A stretch of DNA of 14,295 nucleotides, taken from assembly GCA_030450335.1 (NCBI GenBank), contig JAKDIS010000063.1, positions 1 to 14,295 on the forward strand, given 5' to 3'. The notes below the pieces were generated by a model that was given only the letters and a program-made list of their open reading frames with translations, had not been told where the DNA came from and made no database searches. Position numbers and translations under genes: made by a program. Position 1 is the first letter of the stretch, and every line of letters starts with the position of its first letter. This stretch comes from Corynebacterium sp. GTDB taxonomy: Bacteria > Actinomycetota > Actinomycetes > Mycobacteriales > Mycobacteriaceae. Shown piece after piece: positions 7,539 to 14,196 of the stretch.

Positions 7539-7571
7539 ACCCCGCCGGTCGAGATCGACCGGCGGGGTTTT
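7539..7571 (+). terminator. Rho-independent terminator of tRNA-Leu
   Basis: CCCCGCCGGTCGA (7540-7552) pairs perfectly with TCGACCGGCGGGG (7555-7567), a 13-bp stem with a minimal loop, followed directly by TTTT (7568-7571). It begins 6 nt after the tRNA CCA end. It is the clearest intrinsic terminator in the window. Confidence 0.92.
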
Positions 7572-7590
7572 CTGCTGCCCGGCCTGCAGG

Positions 7591-7618
7591 GGCCCGCAGC
7601 GGCCCGCAGCGGCCCGCA
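7591..7618. repeat. Tandem 10-bp repeat, about 2.8 copies
   Basis: ggcccgcagc occurs at 7591-7600 and 7601-7610, followed by ggcccgca at 7611-7618. It lies exactly where the homology of the neighbouring phosphoesterase remnant fades out, and may mark slippage or a deletion join. Confidence 0.8.
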
Positions 7619-7847
7619 CGAGCACGTGACGGTCGGGCTCGGTGTGGTCGCGGTCGTACGGGAAGTGGTTGACCACCGCCCGTCGACCCTCGATCTTCAG
7701 CGTCGTCGCCGCGGCGACGGTGTCGAAGGCCCGCAGGAACCTGGGGTGCCCGGCCAGCGCCTTGGCGCGCATGGGGTGCGCGGCGTCGTGGTTTCCGGCG
7801 GGCAGCGGGTGGCCTAGGCGTGGATCCGCGGTGAACCGGTCCGTCAT
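7614..7847 (-). pseudogene. Remnant of a calcineurin-like metallophosphoesterase gene
   Basis: Read on the - strand from an ATG at 7847, the frame begins MTDRFTADPRLGH, resembling the first metal-binding motif of small metallophosphoesterases (usually DxHxGH; here the first His is Arg). It then jumps directly to LPAGNHDAAHP, the GNHD motif, and continues through VVNHFPYDRDHTEPDRH, the HFPY motif. The region expected between the first motif and GNHD, including the GD motif, is missing. The final GHxH motif is also absent: after DRHVLVRA the frame runs through the 10-bp repeats and the tRNA terminator before stopping inside the tRNA gene. With two of the metal-ligand motifs gone it cannot encode an active enzyme. 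A very divergent short protein is a less likely reading. The assignment is by motif memory only. Confidence 0.6.
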
Positions 7848-7942
7848 ACCCCGGATGGTACCGCGGCCCACCATACGGTAGGTTGGCCAGTGAAACTGTC
7901 GGGACGGTCCCGGCGCCACACCCCACCCAGGAGGAAACAGCC

Positions 7943-8083
7943 GTGGACCTTCCCATCGCCGAAGCAATCGAGACGTCCGGCGCCTACGCGTCCAATGCCA
8001 TCTTCATCGTCGGGTCGCTCCTGTCGTCGCCCTTCGGGCTGATCGGCGACCTCGGGGCAGCAGCCTCCTCGCTGCTCCCCTAA
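7943..8083 (+). CDS. 46-residue acidic hydrophobic protein, possible PorA/PorH-type mycomembrane channel peptide
   Basis: The short frame starts at a GTG at 7943 with a strong AGGAGG (7929-7934) 8 nt upstream and ends with TAA at 8081-8083. The product starts MDLPIAEAIETSG and contains AIFIVGSLLSSPFGLIGDL. It has four acidic residues, no Lys, Arg, His or Cys, and no signal peptide or lipobox. Corynebacterial PorA and PorH are likewise tiny (about 45-57 aa), acidic, made without a signal peptide and able to form channels in the mycomembrane; PorH also begins MDL. The similarity is in size, charge and start, not a demonstrated alignment, so function is inference. A possible -10 (TACGGT, 7874-7879, or TAGGTT, 7879-7884) lies about 60 bp upstream. 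An in-frame ATG at 7883 would add 20 residues but bypasses the strong ribosome site. The stop overlaps the convergent glutaminase stop by 4 bp. Confidence 0.55.
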   Translation: MDLPIAEAIETSGAYASNAIFIVGSLLSSPFGLIGDLGAAASSLLP

Positions 8084-9348
8084 TCCTCGTCGGGGTCGAC
8101 GATCTCGGCCGCGGTGGTGGCCACCGTCGTCCCGTCCTCGAACCGCCTCTTACCGAGGACGTTGTTCGGGTCGACGACCGCGACCTTCTTCCCCGTCTCG
8201 CGGATGCGGCGCAGCCCCTCCTTCACCATGCGGCGACCCACCGGGTTGCTCTCGGTCACCCGACGGGCGTCGATGATGACCCGCGGGGTGGAGATGTCCT
8301 GGTGCTCGGTCTCCATGAGGAACTCCTCGGCACCGGAGAAGTCCAGACCACCCTGCAGCCGGAAGATCGTGCTGCGCCCGCGGGTACGCACGCCGCGCAC
8401 CGAACTGCCCTTGCGCGTCACCGCCGACATCAGGTGCAGGCCCATGTCCTCCGAGAGGGCCCGGAAGATCTTCGCCCCGCGCACGCTGTTGCCGGATTCG
8501 TCCAGCTGCGGCGAGAACGTCGCGATGCCGAGCTGTCCGGGCAGTGTCCCCATCAGTCCCCCGGCCACCCCGGACTTCGCCGGGATGCCCACGCCCGCCA
8601 TCCACTTGCCCGCCCCGTCGTACATCCCGGCGGACGCCATGACGGCCTGCACCTGCCGGCACACCAGCGGCTCCAGGATCCTCTCGCCGGTGAGCGGCTG
8701 CACGCCTCCGAGGGCCAGGGTGGCCCCCATCACCGCGAGGTCCTTCACCGTGACCCGGATCGAGCACTGCCGGGTGTAGCTCGCCACGGCGTCCTCCGCA
8801 CGGTCACTGATCACGTCGTAGCTGCGCAGCATGTGGGCCAACGCCAGGTTGCGGTCGGCGGAGCCCGTCTCCGAGGCCGTCACGTCCTCGTCCACGGTGA
8901 GCTGCCGCCCGGCGAGCCGGGAGAAGTACTCGACGATCACGTCGACCCGGTCCTCGACCGAGGAGTCCTCACCGTTGATCAGCTGGTTGACGGCGATGGC
9001 CCCGGCGTTGATCATCGGGTTGACCGGACGGTGCGTCTTCCCGTCCAAGGAGAGCTCGTTGAAGGCCTCACCGGAGGGCTCCATCCCCACCGTCTCCAGC
9101 ACCTTCTCCACCCCGCAGTCCTGGAGTGCGGCGGCGTAGGCGAAGGGCTTGGAGATCGACTGGATGGTGAACTCGCGTTCGTCGTCGCCGACGCTGTAGA
9201 TCCACCCCTGGTTCGTGCACATCGCGATCGCCAGCGGCGTGGGGTCTGCCTTGGCGAGTTCGGGGATGTAGTCGGCGACCGCGCCACCGTCCTCGTCGCG
9301 CACCCGGTCCATGATGTCGTTGAGATAGTCTTCGACGAGGGAGTTCAT
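8080..9348 (-). CDS. glsA: Glutaminase with C-terminal STAS domain
   Basis: Serine-dependent glutaminase (beta-lactamase-like fold) that hydrolyses L-glutamine to glutamate and ammonia; 422 aa. The catalytic SxxK is at S64-I-S-K67 within TIQSISKPFAY. Other family motifs are NPMINAGAIAVNQL (110-123), QCSIRVTVKDLAVMGATLA (194-212) and KSGVAGGLMGTLPG (258-271). Glutaminases of this family are about 310 aa; the extra portion (about 325-415, from RSTIFRLQGGLDF to VAVVDPNN) is a STAS domain, a small fold that often binds nucleotides or partner proteins. The ATG at 9348 is chosen because the family begins close to it; the longer frame (from 9399) would run over the divergent gene's start. TAGTCT ends 8 nt before the ATG, so this gene may also be leaderless. 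It is divergent from an amino acid ABC operon, with 44 bp between the starts. Confidence 0.93.
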   Translation of the reverse strand: MNSLVEDYLNDIMDRVRDEDGGAVADYIPELAKADPTPLAIAMCTNQGWIYSVGDDEREFTIQSISKPFAYAAALQDCGVEKVLETVGMEPSGEAFNELSLDGKTHRPVNPMINAGAIAVNQLINGEDSSVEDRVDVIVEYFSRLAGRQLTVDEDVTASETGSADRNLALAHMLRSYDVISDRAEDAVASYTRQCSIRVTVKDLAVMGATLALGGVQPLTGERILEPLVCRQVQAVMASAGMYDGAGKWMAGVGIPAKSGVAGGLMGTLPGQLGIATFSPQLDESGNSVRGAKIFRALSEDMGLHLMSAVTRKGSSVRGVRTRGRSTIFRLQGGLDFSGAEEFLMETEHQDISTPRVIIDARRVTESNPVGRRMVKEGLRRIRETGKKVAVVDPNNVLGKRRFEDGTTVATTAAEIVDPDED

Positions 9349-9379
9349 GGCCCCCGAGACTAACAGAATCCGTCGCCGA

Positions 9380-9385
9380 TATACT
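9380..9385 (+). promoter_or_regulatory. -10 element (TATACT), leaderless promoter of the ABC operon
   Basis: TATACT is one base from the TATAAT consensus and is followed by exactly 7 nt (tccaccc) before the ATG at 9393. The predicted transcription start is the start codon itself, and no Shine-Dalgarno sequence is present. It sits in the 44-bp region shared with the divergent glutaminase gene. Confidence 0.55.
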
Positions 9386-9392
9386 TCCACCC

Positions 9393-10352
9393 ATGACACC
9401 CCTTCCCGTTCCGCGACCGGGCTTTATCGCCCGCAGTGTCGGCTCGGTCCTGGGGGCCCTGATGCTCTCGACGTCTCTGGTGGCCTGCGTCACCAACGAG
9501 GAGTCCGGAAACCCGGAGGGCTGGGTAGACACCCTGCCCGAACCCGTCCCCGAACTCCAGGAGCTGCTCCCTCAGGAGTACCGCGACTCCGGACGCATCT
9601 CGGCCTCGACCAACCCGACATTCCCACCGAACCAGTTCAAGGACCCGTCCGGCGAGATCATCGGTTTCGAGATCGACCTCGTCCGTGCCGCCGGCGCCGT
9701 CCTCGGGCTCGACGTCGGCTTCCAGCAGCAGGACTTCAACCTGATCCTGCCGTCGATCTCCGCCGGGACGGTGGGCGTGGGCACCTCCGGGTTCTCCGAC
9801 ACCGAGGACCGCCGGAACTCGTACGACTTCGTGGACTTCTACACCTCGGGCATCACCTGGGCCACCACCCCGGGCAAGACCGTGGACCCGGCGGACGCCT
9901 GCGGGCTCACCGTGGCCGTGCAGAAGGGCACCTACTCCGACACCGACGACGTGCAGGTCAAGTCCGACGAGTGTGTCGCCGACGGCCGTCCGGCGATCAA
10001 CAAGCTGGTGTACGAGTCCGCCAACGCCGCCGCGAACGCCACGGCCCTGGAGAAGGCGGATGCACTGAGTTCGGACTCCGCGGTGACCGACTACGCGATC
10101 CGCCTGTCGGAGGGCAAGCTCGTCCCCGCCGGCGACGCCTTCGACACCACCCCGTTCGGCTGGGCCTTCGCCAAGGAGTCGGACCTGGTGCCCGCCTTCG
10201 CCGCCGCCCTCGAGTACCTGATCACCTCGGGCCAGTACGACGACATCCTCGGCCCCTGGGGCCTCACCGACGGCGCGATCGACGCCGTCACCGTCAACAC
10301 GCAGGACGTCGACCTGCCCGCCGCCGCCACCGCCGAAGAAGGAGCCTCCTGA
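9393..10352 (+). CDS. Amino acid ABC transporter substrate-binding lipoprotein
   Basis: Extracytoplasmic receptor of an amino acid importer, 319 aa. A signal peptide with a hydrophobic core (SVLGALMLSTSLVA) ends in the lipobox L29-V-A-C32, so the mature protein would be lipid-anchored at C32. The SBP_bac_3 fold is recognised from SASTNPTFPPNQF, GEIIGFEIDLVRAAGAVLG (about 88-106), DFNLILPSISAGTVGVG and SDTEDRRNSYDFVDFY. The Arg in the last motif (R140) corresponds to the residue that binds the ligand alpha-carboxylate in HisJ-type proteins. The usual Asp after the LxxG motif is replaced (SAGTVGVG), which is mildly atypical. Polar amino acid specificity is well supported. Glutamine or glutamate is an inference from the divergent glutaminase. 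The stop overlaps the permease start in TGATG. Confidence 0.93.
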   Translation: MTPLPVPRPGFIARSVGSVLGALMLSTSLVACVTNEESGNPEGWVDTLPEPVPELQELLPQEYRDSGRISASTNPTFPPNQFKDPSGEIIGFEIDLVRAAGAVLGLDVGFQQQDFNLILPSISAGTVGVGTSGFSDTEDRRNSYDFVDFYTSGITWATTPGKTVDPADACGLTVAVQKGTYSDTDDVQVKSDECVADGRPAINKLVYESANAAANATALEKADALSSDSAVTDYAIRLSEGKLVPAGDAFDTTPFGWAFAKESDLVPAFAAALEYLITSGQYDDILGPWGLTDGAIDAVTVNTQDVDLPAAATAEEGAS

Positions 10353-11332
10353 TGAGCGACCACTCCAGGGCCCAGGAACGGACCCGACCGACCGACAACG
10401 ACGTCGTCCCGCTGCGCCACCCGGGACGCATCGTCGCGTCCGTCGTCCTGCTCGTCCTGCTCGCCGTGTTCCTGTGGAGCGCGGCGCACAACGACGCCTA
10501 CGGGTGGGACACCTACGCGTCCTACCTCTTCGACACCCGGATCGCCGAGGCCGCGGTGCACACCATGGCGCTGACCGTGCTGGCGATGATCGTCGGCGTG
10601 GTCCTCGGTGCCGTGCTCGCCGTGCTGCGCATGTCACCGAACCCGGTGACCAGCGGCATCGCCTGGCTGTACCTGTGGATCTTCCGCGGCACCCCGGTGT
10701 ACGTCCAGCTGGTGTTCTGGGGTCTGCTGTCCTCGATCTACCAGACGGTCAGCGTGGGCTTCGCCGAGATCGAACTCAGTTCGCTGCTGAGCAACATGTT
10801 CTGGCTGGCGGTCATCGGCCTGGGCCTCAACGAGTCCGCCTACATGGCCGAGATCGTGCGTGCCGGCATCCAGGCGGTGCCCGAGGGCCAGTCCGAGGCG
10901 TCCAAGGCGCTGGGTATGACCTGGTGGCAGAACATGCGTCGCACCGTGCTGCCGCAGGCGATGCGCATCATCATCCCGCCGACGGGCAATGAGCTGATCA
11001 GCCTGCTGAAGACCACCTCGCTGGTCATCGCACTGCCCTACGCCGGTGAGCTCTACGGCCGGTCGATGGACATCGCCTACGCCATGTTCGAACCGGTGCC
11101 GATGCTGCTCGTCGCCGCCACGTGGTACCTGGTGATCACCTCGATCCTCATGGTCGGACAACACTACCTGGAGCGCTACTACTCCCGGGGTTCCTCCCGT
11201 GCGCTGACGAGCCGCCAGCTCGCCGCGCTGACCGACGCGGAGGGCCTGCCCCCGCTGAACATCACGGTCGAGGACCCGGGCAGCGAACGAAACAACAGGA
11301 ACAGCCGAGACAACAAGGAGAACGGCCGATGA
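10352..11332 (+). CDS. Amino acid ABC transporter permease
   Basis: Inner-membrane channel subunit of the HisM/GlnP type, 326 aa. After a charged N-terminus there are about five to six membrane segments, starting near [14 protein letters not shown] (31-44) and [20 protein letters not shown] (73-92). RGTPVYVQL (112-120) and the cytoplasmic EAA loop [19 protein letters not shown] through KALG (about 166-188), which docks on the ATPase, are characteristic of the polar amino acid group. The roughly 50-residue hydrophilic tail (about 277-326), rich in Arg, Asn and Glu and ending [13 protein letters not shown], is longer than usual for the family; its role is unknown. It starts at the ATG sharing one base with the receptor's stop and ends in an ATGA overlap with the ATPase gene, so the three genes are translationally coupled. 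A single permease suggests a homodimer. Confidence 0.95.
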   Translation: MSDHSRAQERTRPTDNDVVPLRHPGRIVASVVLLVLLAVFLWSAAHNDAYGWDTYASYLFDTRIAEAAVHTMALTVLAMIVGVVLGAVLAVLRMSPNPVTSGIAWLYLWIFRGTPVYVQLVFWGLLSSIYQTVSVGFAEIELSSLLSNMFWLAVIGLGLNESAYMAEIVRAGIQAVPEGQSEASKALGMTWWQNMRRTVLPQAMRIIIPPTGNELISLLKTTSLVIALPYAGELYGRSMDIAYAMFEPVPMLLVAATWYLVITSILMVGQHYLERYYSRGSSRALTSRQLAALTDAEGLPPLNITVEDPGSERNNRNSRDNKENGR

Positions 11333-12102
11333 GCACCGACACCCCGATGATCGCCGTGAAGGACGTCTGGAAGCGCTACGGTCGCCTCGACGTCCTCAAG
11401 GGCATCGACCTGGAGGTCCCCACCGGCGGCGTGACCTGCCTGATCGGGCCGTCCGGCTCCGGCAAGTCCACGCTGCTGCGCTGCGTGAACCACCTGGAGA
11501 GCATCGACGCCGGACGCATCGAGGTCAACGGCGACCTCATCGGCTACCAGGAGCGCAACGGTCGGCTGCACCAGATCTCCGAGCGCGAGGCGTCGCGTCA
11601 GCGCGCCGACATCGGCATGGTCTTCCAGCAGTTCAACCTGTTCACCCACCGCACGGTGCTCGCCAACATCATCGAGGCACCGGTGAAGGTGAAGGGCGTG
11701 CCGAAGGCGGAGGCCGAGGCCACCGCCCGGGAGCTGCTCGAGATGGTCGGGCTGTCCGACAAGGCCGAGGCGTGGCCGGTGCAGCTCTCCGGCGGTCAGC
11801 AGCAGCGGGTCGCCATCGCCCGCGCACTGGCGATGAAGCCGAAGCTGATGCTCTTCGACGAGCCGACGTCCGCCCTGGACCCCGAGCTCGTCGGTGAGGT
11901 GCTCAACGTGATGCGCCGTCTCGCCGACGACGGCATGACGATGCTCGTCGTCACCCACGAGATGGGCTTCGCGCGCGAGGTCGCCGACCACGTGGCGTTC
12001 ATGGACGGCGGACGCATCGTGGAGCACGGTGTGGCGCGCCAGGTCATCACCGACCCCCAGGAGGAGCGCACCCGCTCCTTCCTGTCCAGCATCCTGGACT
12101 GA
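11329..12102 (+). CDS. Amino acid ABC transporter ATP-binding protein
   Basis: Cytoplasmic ATPase of the polar amino acid importer (HisP/GlnQ group), 257 aa. It has Walker [10 protein letters not shown] (40-48), Q-loop FQQFNLF (Q100), ABC signature LSGGQQQR (153-160), Walker [13 protein letters not shown] (173-184) and the switch histidine in VVTHEMGFA (H210). All catalytic residues are intact and the length is normal. The ATG overlaps the permease stop (ATGA). AAGGAG lies about 8 nt upstream inside the permease gene, so it has its own ribosome site in addition to coupling. Last gene of the operon. Confidence 0.97.
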   Translation: MSTDTPMIAVKDVWKRYGRLDVLKGIDLEVPTGGVTCLIGPSGSGKSTLLRCVNHLESIDAGRIEVNGDLIGYQERNGRLHQISEREASRQRADIGMVFQQFNLFTHRTVLANIIEAPVKVKGVPKAEAEATARELLEMVGLSDKAEAWPVQLSGGQQQRVAIARALAMKPKLMLFDEPTSALDPELVGEVLNVMRRLADDGMTMLVVTHEMGFAREVADHVAFMDGGRIVEHGVARQVITDPQEERTRSFLSSILD

Positions 12103-12113
12103 CCCCCTCCGCG

Positions 12114-12137
12114 CGTCCCCGACCTGTTTCAGGGACG
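12114..12137. terminator. Weak hairpin between convergent genes
   Basis: CGTCCC (12114-12119) pairs with GGGACG (12132-12137) across a 12-base loop that contains TTT. It lies 11 bp after the ATPase stop and overlaps the stop of the convergent small gene. It may end both transcripts, but the 6-bp stem and absent T-tract make it a weak candidate. Confidence 0.3.
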
Positions 12138-12506
12138 GATGTCGACGTGCCAGGGCACACGGGGGGTGCCCGGGTCGTCCAGCACCTGCTGGAAGAGCTG
12201 TTCGGCGGGCTGCTTGTCGCGGCTGACCAGCACCTCGGACAGGCGGGCGGTCAGCGCGCTGATGCTGCCCTCACAGCGGGTGACGTCCAGGGTCACCGTC
12301 GCCGGTTCGGGGGTGGTGTCGGCGGCGTCGGCGAAACCGTAGTCCTGCCACACCTCCTCGAGGCTGGCGTCTCCCCCGGTGCCGGTGGCCACCTGCAGGT
12401 CGGCGGTCAGCGACTCGGAGTTGAGGTCGACCAGGTGCCGGATGTCGTCGACGATGCTGTCGCGCTGATCGGCGGTGGAAAGGATCTTGAACACGATCTG
12501 AGGCAT
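12129..12506 (-). CDS. Conserved-looking hypothetical protein, 125 aa
   Basis: I do not recognise this protein. It starts MPQIVFKILSTADQRDSIV and ends PWHVDIRP. It is acidic, soluble, with no membrane segment, signal peptide or cysteine cluster (one Cys in VTRCEGS). Alternation of hydrophobic stretches (PQIVFKIL, ATVTLDVTRC) with amphipathic helices (RDSIVDDIRHLVDL, SALTARLSEVLVS, PAEQLFQQVLDD) suggests a small alpha/beta domain. It is judged coding because its codon use matches its neighbours, it fills the gap between two genes almost exactly, and TTTACT lies 7 nt before the ATG, the same start architecture as other genes here. A GTG at 12512 would add two residues. It is divergent from the DUF4921 gene with 64 bp between starts, so the two could share regulation. 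Confidence 0.75.
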   Translation of the reverse strand: MPQIVFKILSTADQRDSIVDDIRHLVDLNSESLTADLQVATGTGGDASLEEVWQDYGFADAADTTPEPATVTLDVTRCEGSISALTARLSEVLVSRDKQPAEQLFQQVLDDPGTPRVPWHVDIRP

Positions 12507-12513
12507 GGGCACC

Positions 12514-12561
12514 AGTAAAGCACTGACTCGCTCCCACTGCCAGGGTCTGACCGACTACTGT
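12514..12561. promoter_or_regulatory. Divergent promoter region of the 125-aa gene and the DUF4921 gene
   Basis: On the - strand TTTACT (12519-12514) is followed by 7 nt and the ATG at 12506. On the + strand TACTGT (12556-12561) is followed by 9 nt and the GTG at 12571. Neither start has a Shine-Dalgarno sequence. Both could be leaderless; the + strand spacing is slightly long. Confidence 0.35.
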
Positions 12562-12570
12562 TGGGTAACT

Positions 12571-13938
12571 GTGATCGGCCACTCCCCCATCTCCCCCGCA
12601 CCGGTACCTCCGTTGACCACGTTGCCCGACGGCACCATCAAACAGGTCAACCCGTTCTCCGGGACCGAGGTCTGGACCGTGCCCAGCCGCGGCCACCGTC
12701 CCGTCCGGGAACGTCCCGAGGAGATCGTCGAGGTCAACGACGCCAACCGGGACACGCAGACGGACTTCGGCATCGCCAACCTGCTGCGCACCACCCCGGA
12801 GAAGGCCCGCATGGTCATCGACGACAACGGTGACCCCCGGATCCTGCGCGGCCTCACGGTCTCGCAGCTGGAGGCGACGGACCCGCTGTTTCGGCGGGTG
12901 GCGAACCTCTACGAGATCCTCACCTACGACTACTGGCTGGTGAACTACGGCCACCGGATGGACGCCACGGCCGCCCGGCACATGGCGGAGTACCTCGCCG
13001 AGCCGGAGGGACGCGCCCACGTCGAGCAGCTGCTGCGCATCCGCCTGGCCGCGGCGGGACGTCCCGCGTCCGAGATCGACGCCCTGTTCACCGAGGAGCG
13101 GGCGGTGCAGAGCGTCAACGAGCTCGGCGGGCCGTTGTTCGGCGGCGGACACGACATCATCCTCGCCCGCGACCACTACGTCCCCGGGGCCACCCGCAGC
13201 GACCAGCTCCTCAGCTCCGGTGAGATGAGCTGGTCGGACCACCGGCTCTACATCGCCTTCACCGTGGACGCGATGGACCGGCTGTACCGCGCCAACCCGT
13301 ACGTGCGCTACGTCGCGGCGTTCCAGAACTGGCTGGAGCCCGCCGGTGCCTCGATCGAGCACCTGCACAAGCAGCTGGTGGCCATCGACGAGCACGGGCT
13401 GCAGAACGAGACGGAGATCGCCCAGGTGCGGGCGAACCCGAACATGTACAACCAGTGGGCGGTGGACTACGCCGGGCACCACAACCTCATCGTCGCCGAG
13501 AACGACCATGCCGTCGCCTTCGCCGGTTTCGGGCACCGCTGGCCGACCCTGGAGGTGTTCTCCCGCTCGGGGACCACCGAGCCGTGGCTCATCAGTGTCG
13601 AGGAGCGCGACGCGGTGGCCGACCTCGTCCACGCCTGCCATGTGGCGGCCGGGCCTCACATGCCCTCGAACGAGGAGTGGCTGCACCGGCCGTTGGACGT
13701 GGACGTGCCGATGCCGTGGCGGATCATGATCAAGTGGCGTGATTCGACGATGGCCGGGTTCGAGGGCGGGACGAAGATCTTCATCAACACCCTGAGCCCC
13801 GCCGACCTGAAGGCACAGGTGCTCGAGAAGCTGACCGTCGCCCGCGACGAGGGGCGTCTGGCCCCGGGGATCCGGCTGGGTGGGGAGATCGAGTTCCAGC
13901 GCAACTCGCTGCGCTACAACCCGGCGGTGCAGGGCTAG
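12571..13938 (+). CDS. DUF4921 family protein, GalT/HIT-like nucleotidyltransferase fold
   Basis: A 455-aa protein of a family with no firmly assigned role. The N-terminal part has LPDGTIKQVNPFSGTEVW (about 18-35). The key motif is AGASIEHLHKQL at about 258-269, set within FQNWLEPAG. It resembles the AGAS-x-x-H-x-H-x-Q active-site motif of galactose-1-phosphate uridylyltransferases and the wider histidine triad superfamily, in which the second His (here H266) is the nucleophile. The zinc-binding Cys pairs of many GalT enzymes are not seen. A nucleotidyl- or phosphoryl-transfer reaction is thus plausible, with unknown substrate. The GTG at 12571 is a choice of convenience: it follows a -10-like TACTGT, while the frame extends upstream to an ATG at 12505 and a TTG near 12613 lies just before LPDGTIKQ. 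A terminator follows the gene. Confidence 0.82.
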   Translation: MIGHSPISPAPVPPLTTLPDGTIKQVNPFSGTEVWTVPSRGHRPVRERPEEIVEVNDANRDTQTDFGIANLLRTTPEKARMVIDDNGDPRILRGLTVSQLEATDPLFRRVANLYEILTYDYWLVNYGHRMDATAARHMAEYLAEPEGRAHVEQLLRIRLAAAGRPASEIDALFTEERAVQSVNELGGPLFGGGHDIILARDHYVPGATRSDQLLSSGEMSWSDHRLYIAFTVDAMDRLYRANPYVRYVAAFQNWLEPAGASIEHLHKQLVAIDEHGLQNETEIAQVRANPNMYNQWAVDYAGHHNLIVAENDHAVAFAGFGHRWPTLEVFSRSGTTEPWLISVEERDAVADLVHACHVAAGPHMPSNEEWLHRPLDVDVPMPWRIMIKWRDSTMAGFEGGTKIFINTLSPADLKAQVLEKLTVARDEGRLAPGIRLGGEIEFQRNSLRYNPAVQG

Positions 13939-13980
13939 CCGCAGGTCCCGGCGCAGCCCTGACCATCTCCGGAAGTATGA

Positions 13981-14002
13981 CCTGCGCCTGAGCGCAGGCT
14001 TT
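13981..14002 (+). terminator. Terminator of the DUF4921 gene
   Basis: CCTGCGC (13981-13987) pairs perfectly with GCGCAGG (13992-13998) across a CTGA loop, followed by CTTT. It lies 42 bp after the DUF4921 stop codon. The short T-run makes it moderate in strength. Confidence 0.65.
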
Positions 14003-14048
14003 CCACGTACCCCTACCCCCGGCGGTATGGCCGGACACGGGACACTGA

Positions 14049-14096
14049 TAGACGCCTCTGCAACGTCTACCGGGCCGGGGGCTTGTCCCCAGCCGG
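14049..14096. other. Two adjacent hairpins in a non-coding stretch
   Basis: TAGACG (14049-14054) pairs with CGTCTA (14064-14069), and GGGG (14078-14081) pairs with CCCC (14087-14090), with partial extension on both sides. They lie between the DUF4921 terminator and the strong promoter at 14102. I could not match them to a known RNA family. No protein-like frame is present in 13939-14254. Confidence 0.35.
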
Positions 14097-14101
14097 AACC
14101 G

Positions 14102-14130
14102 TTGACAACACCGGTGACCCCGCCTACGGT
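14102..14130 (+). promoter_or_regulatory. Near-consensus sigma-A promoter
   Basis: TTGACA (14102-14107), a 17-bp spacer and TACGGT (14125-14130) match the primary sigma-factor consensus better than any other site here. The start of transcription should be near 14137. About 60 bp further on lies the end of a probable insertion sequence, so the gene or RNA it originally served is not adjacent any more. A 23-codon frame from ATG 14151 runs into the element and is probably not real. Confidence 0.65.
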
Positions 14131-14196
14131 CCGCGGTCAGGGCTGCGCCCATGTGGAGCCTCACACCTCTCCAACCGACGACAACCCACATAAAGG

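Noticed and set aside
7482..7967. 161-codon - strand frame as an intact phosphoesterase gene
   Set aside because: It runs through the tRNA-Leu gene and its terminator and lacks several essential motifs, so it is recorded as a remnant limited to 7614-7847.
9347..10351. Upstream extension of the permease frame through the receptor gene
   Set aside because: The extra 335 codons are Arg/Pro/Gly-rich and overlap the receptor in another frame; the ATG at 10352 in the TGATG overlap is the natural start.
12271..13686. 471-codon open frame opposite the DUF4921 gene
   Set aside because: Val/Asp/Gly/His-rich antisense shadow, overlapping two better-supported genes.
14003..14196. Riboswitch or structured regulatory RNA (TPP, cobalamin, c-di-AMP, 6C RNA considered)
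   Set aside because: Hairpins exist, but I could not find the conserved core sequences of these families.
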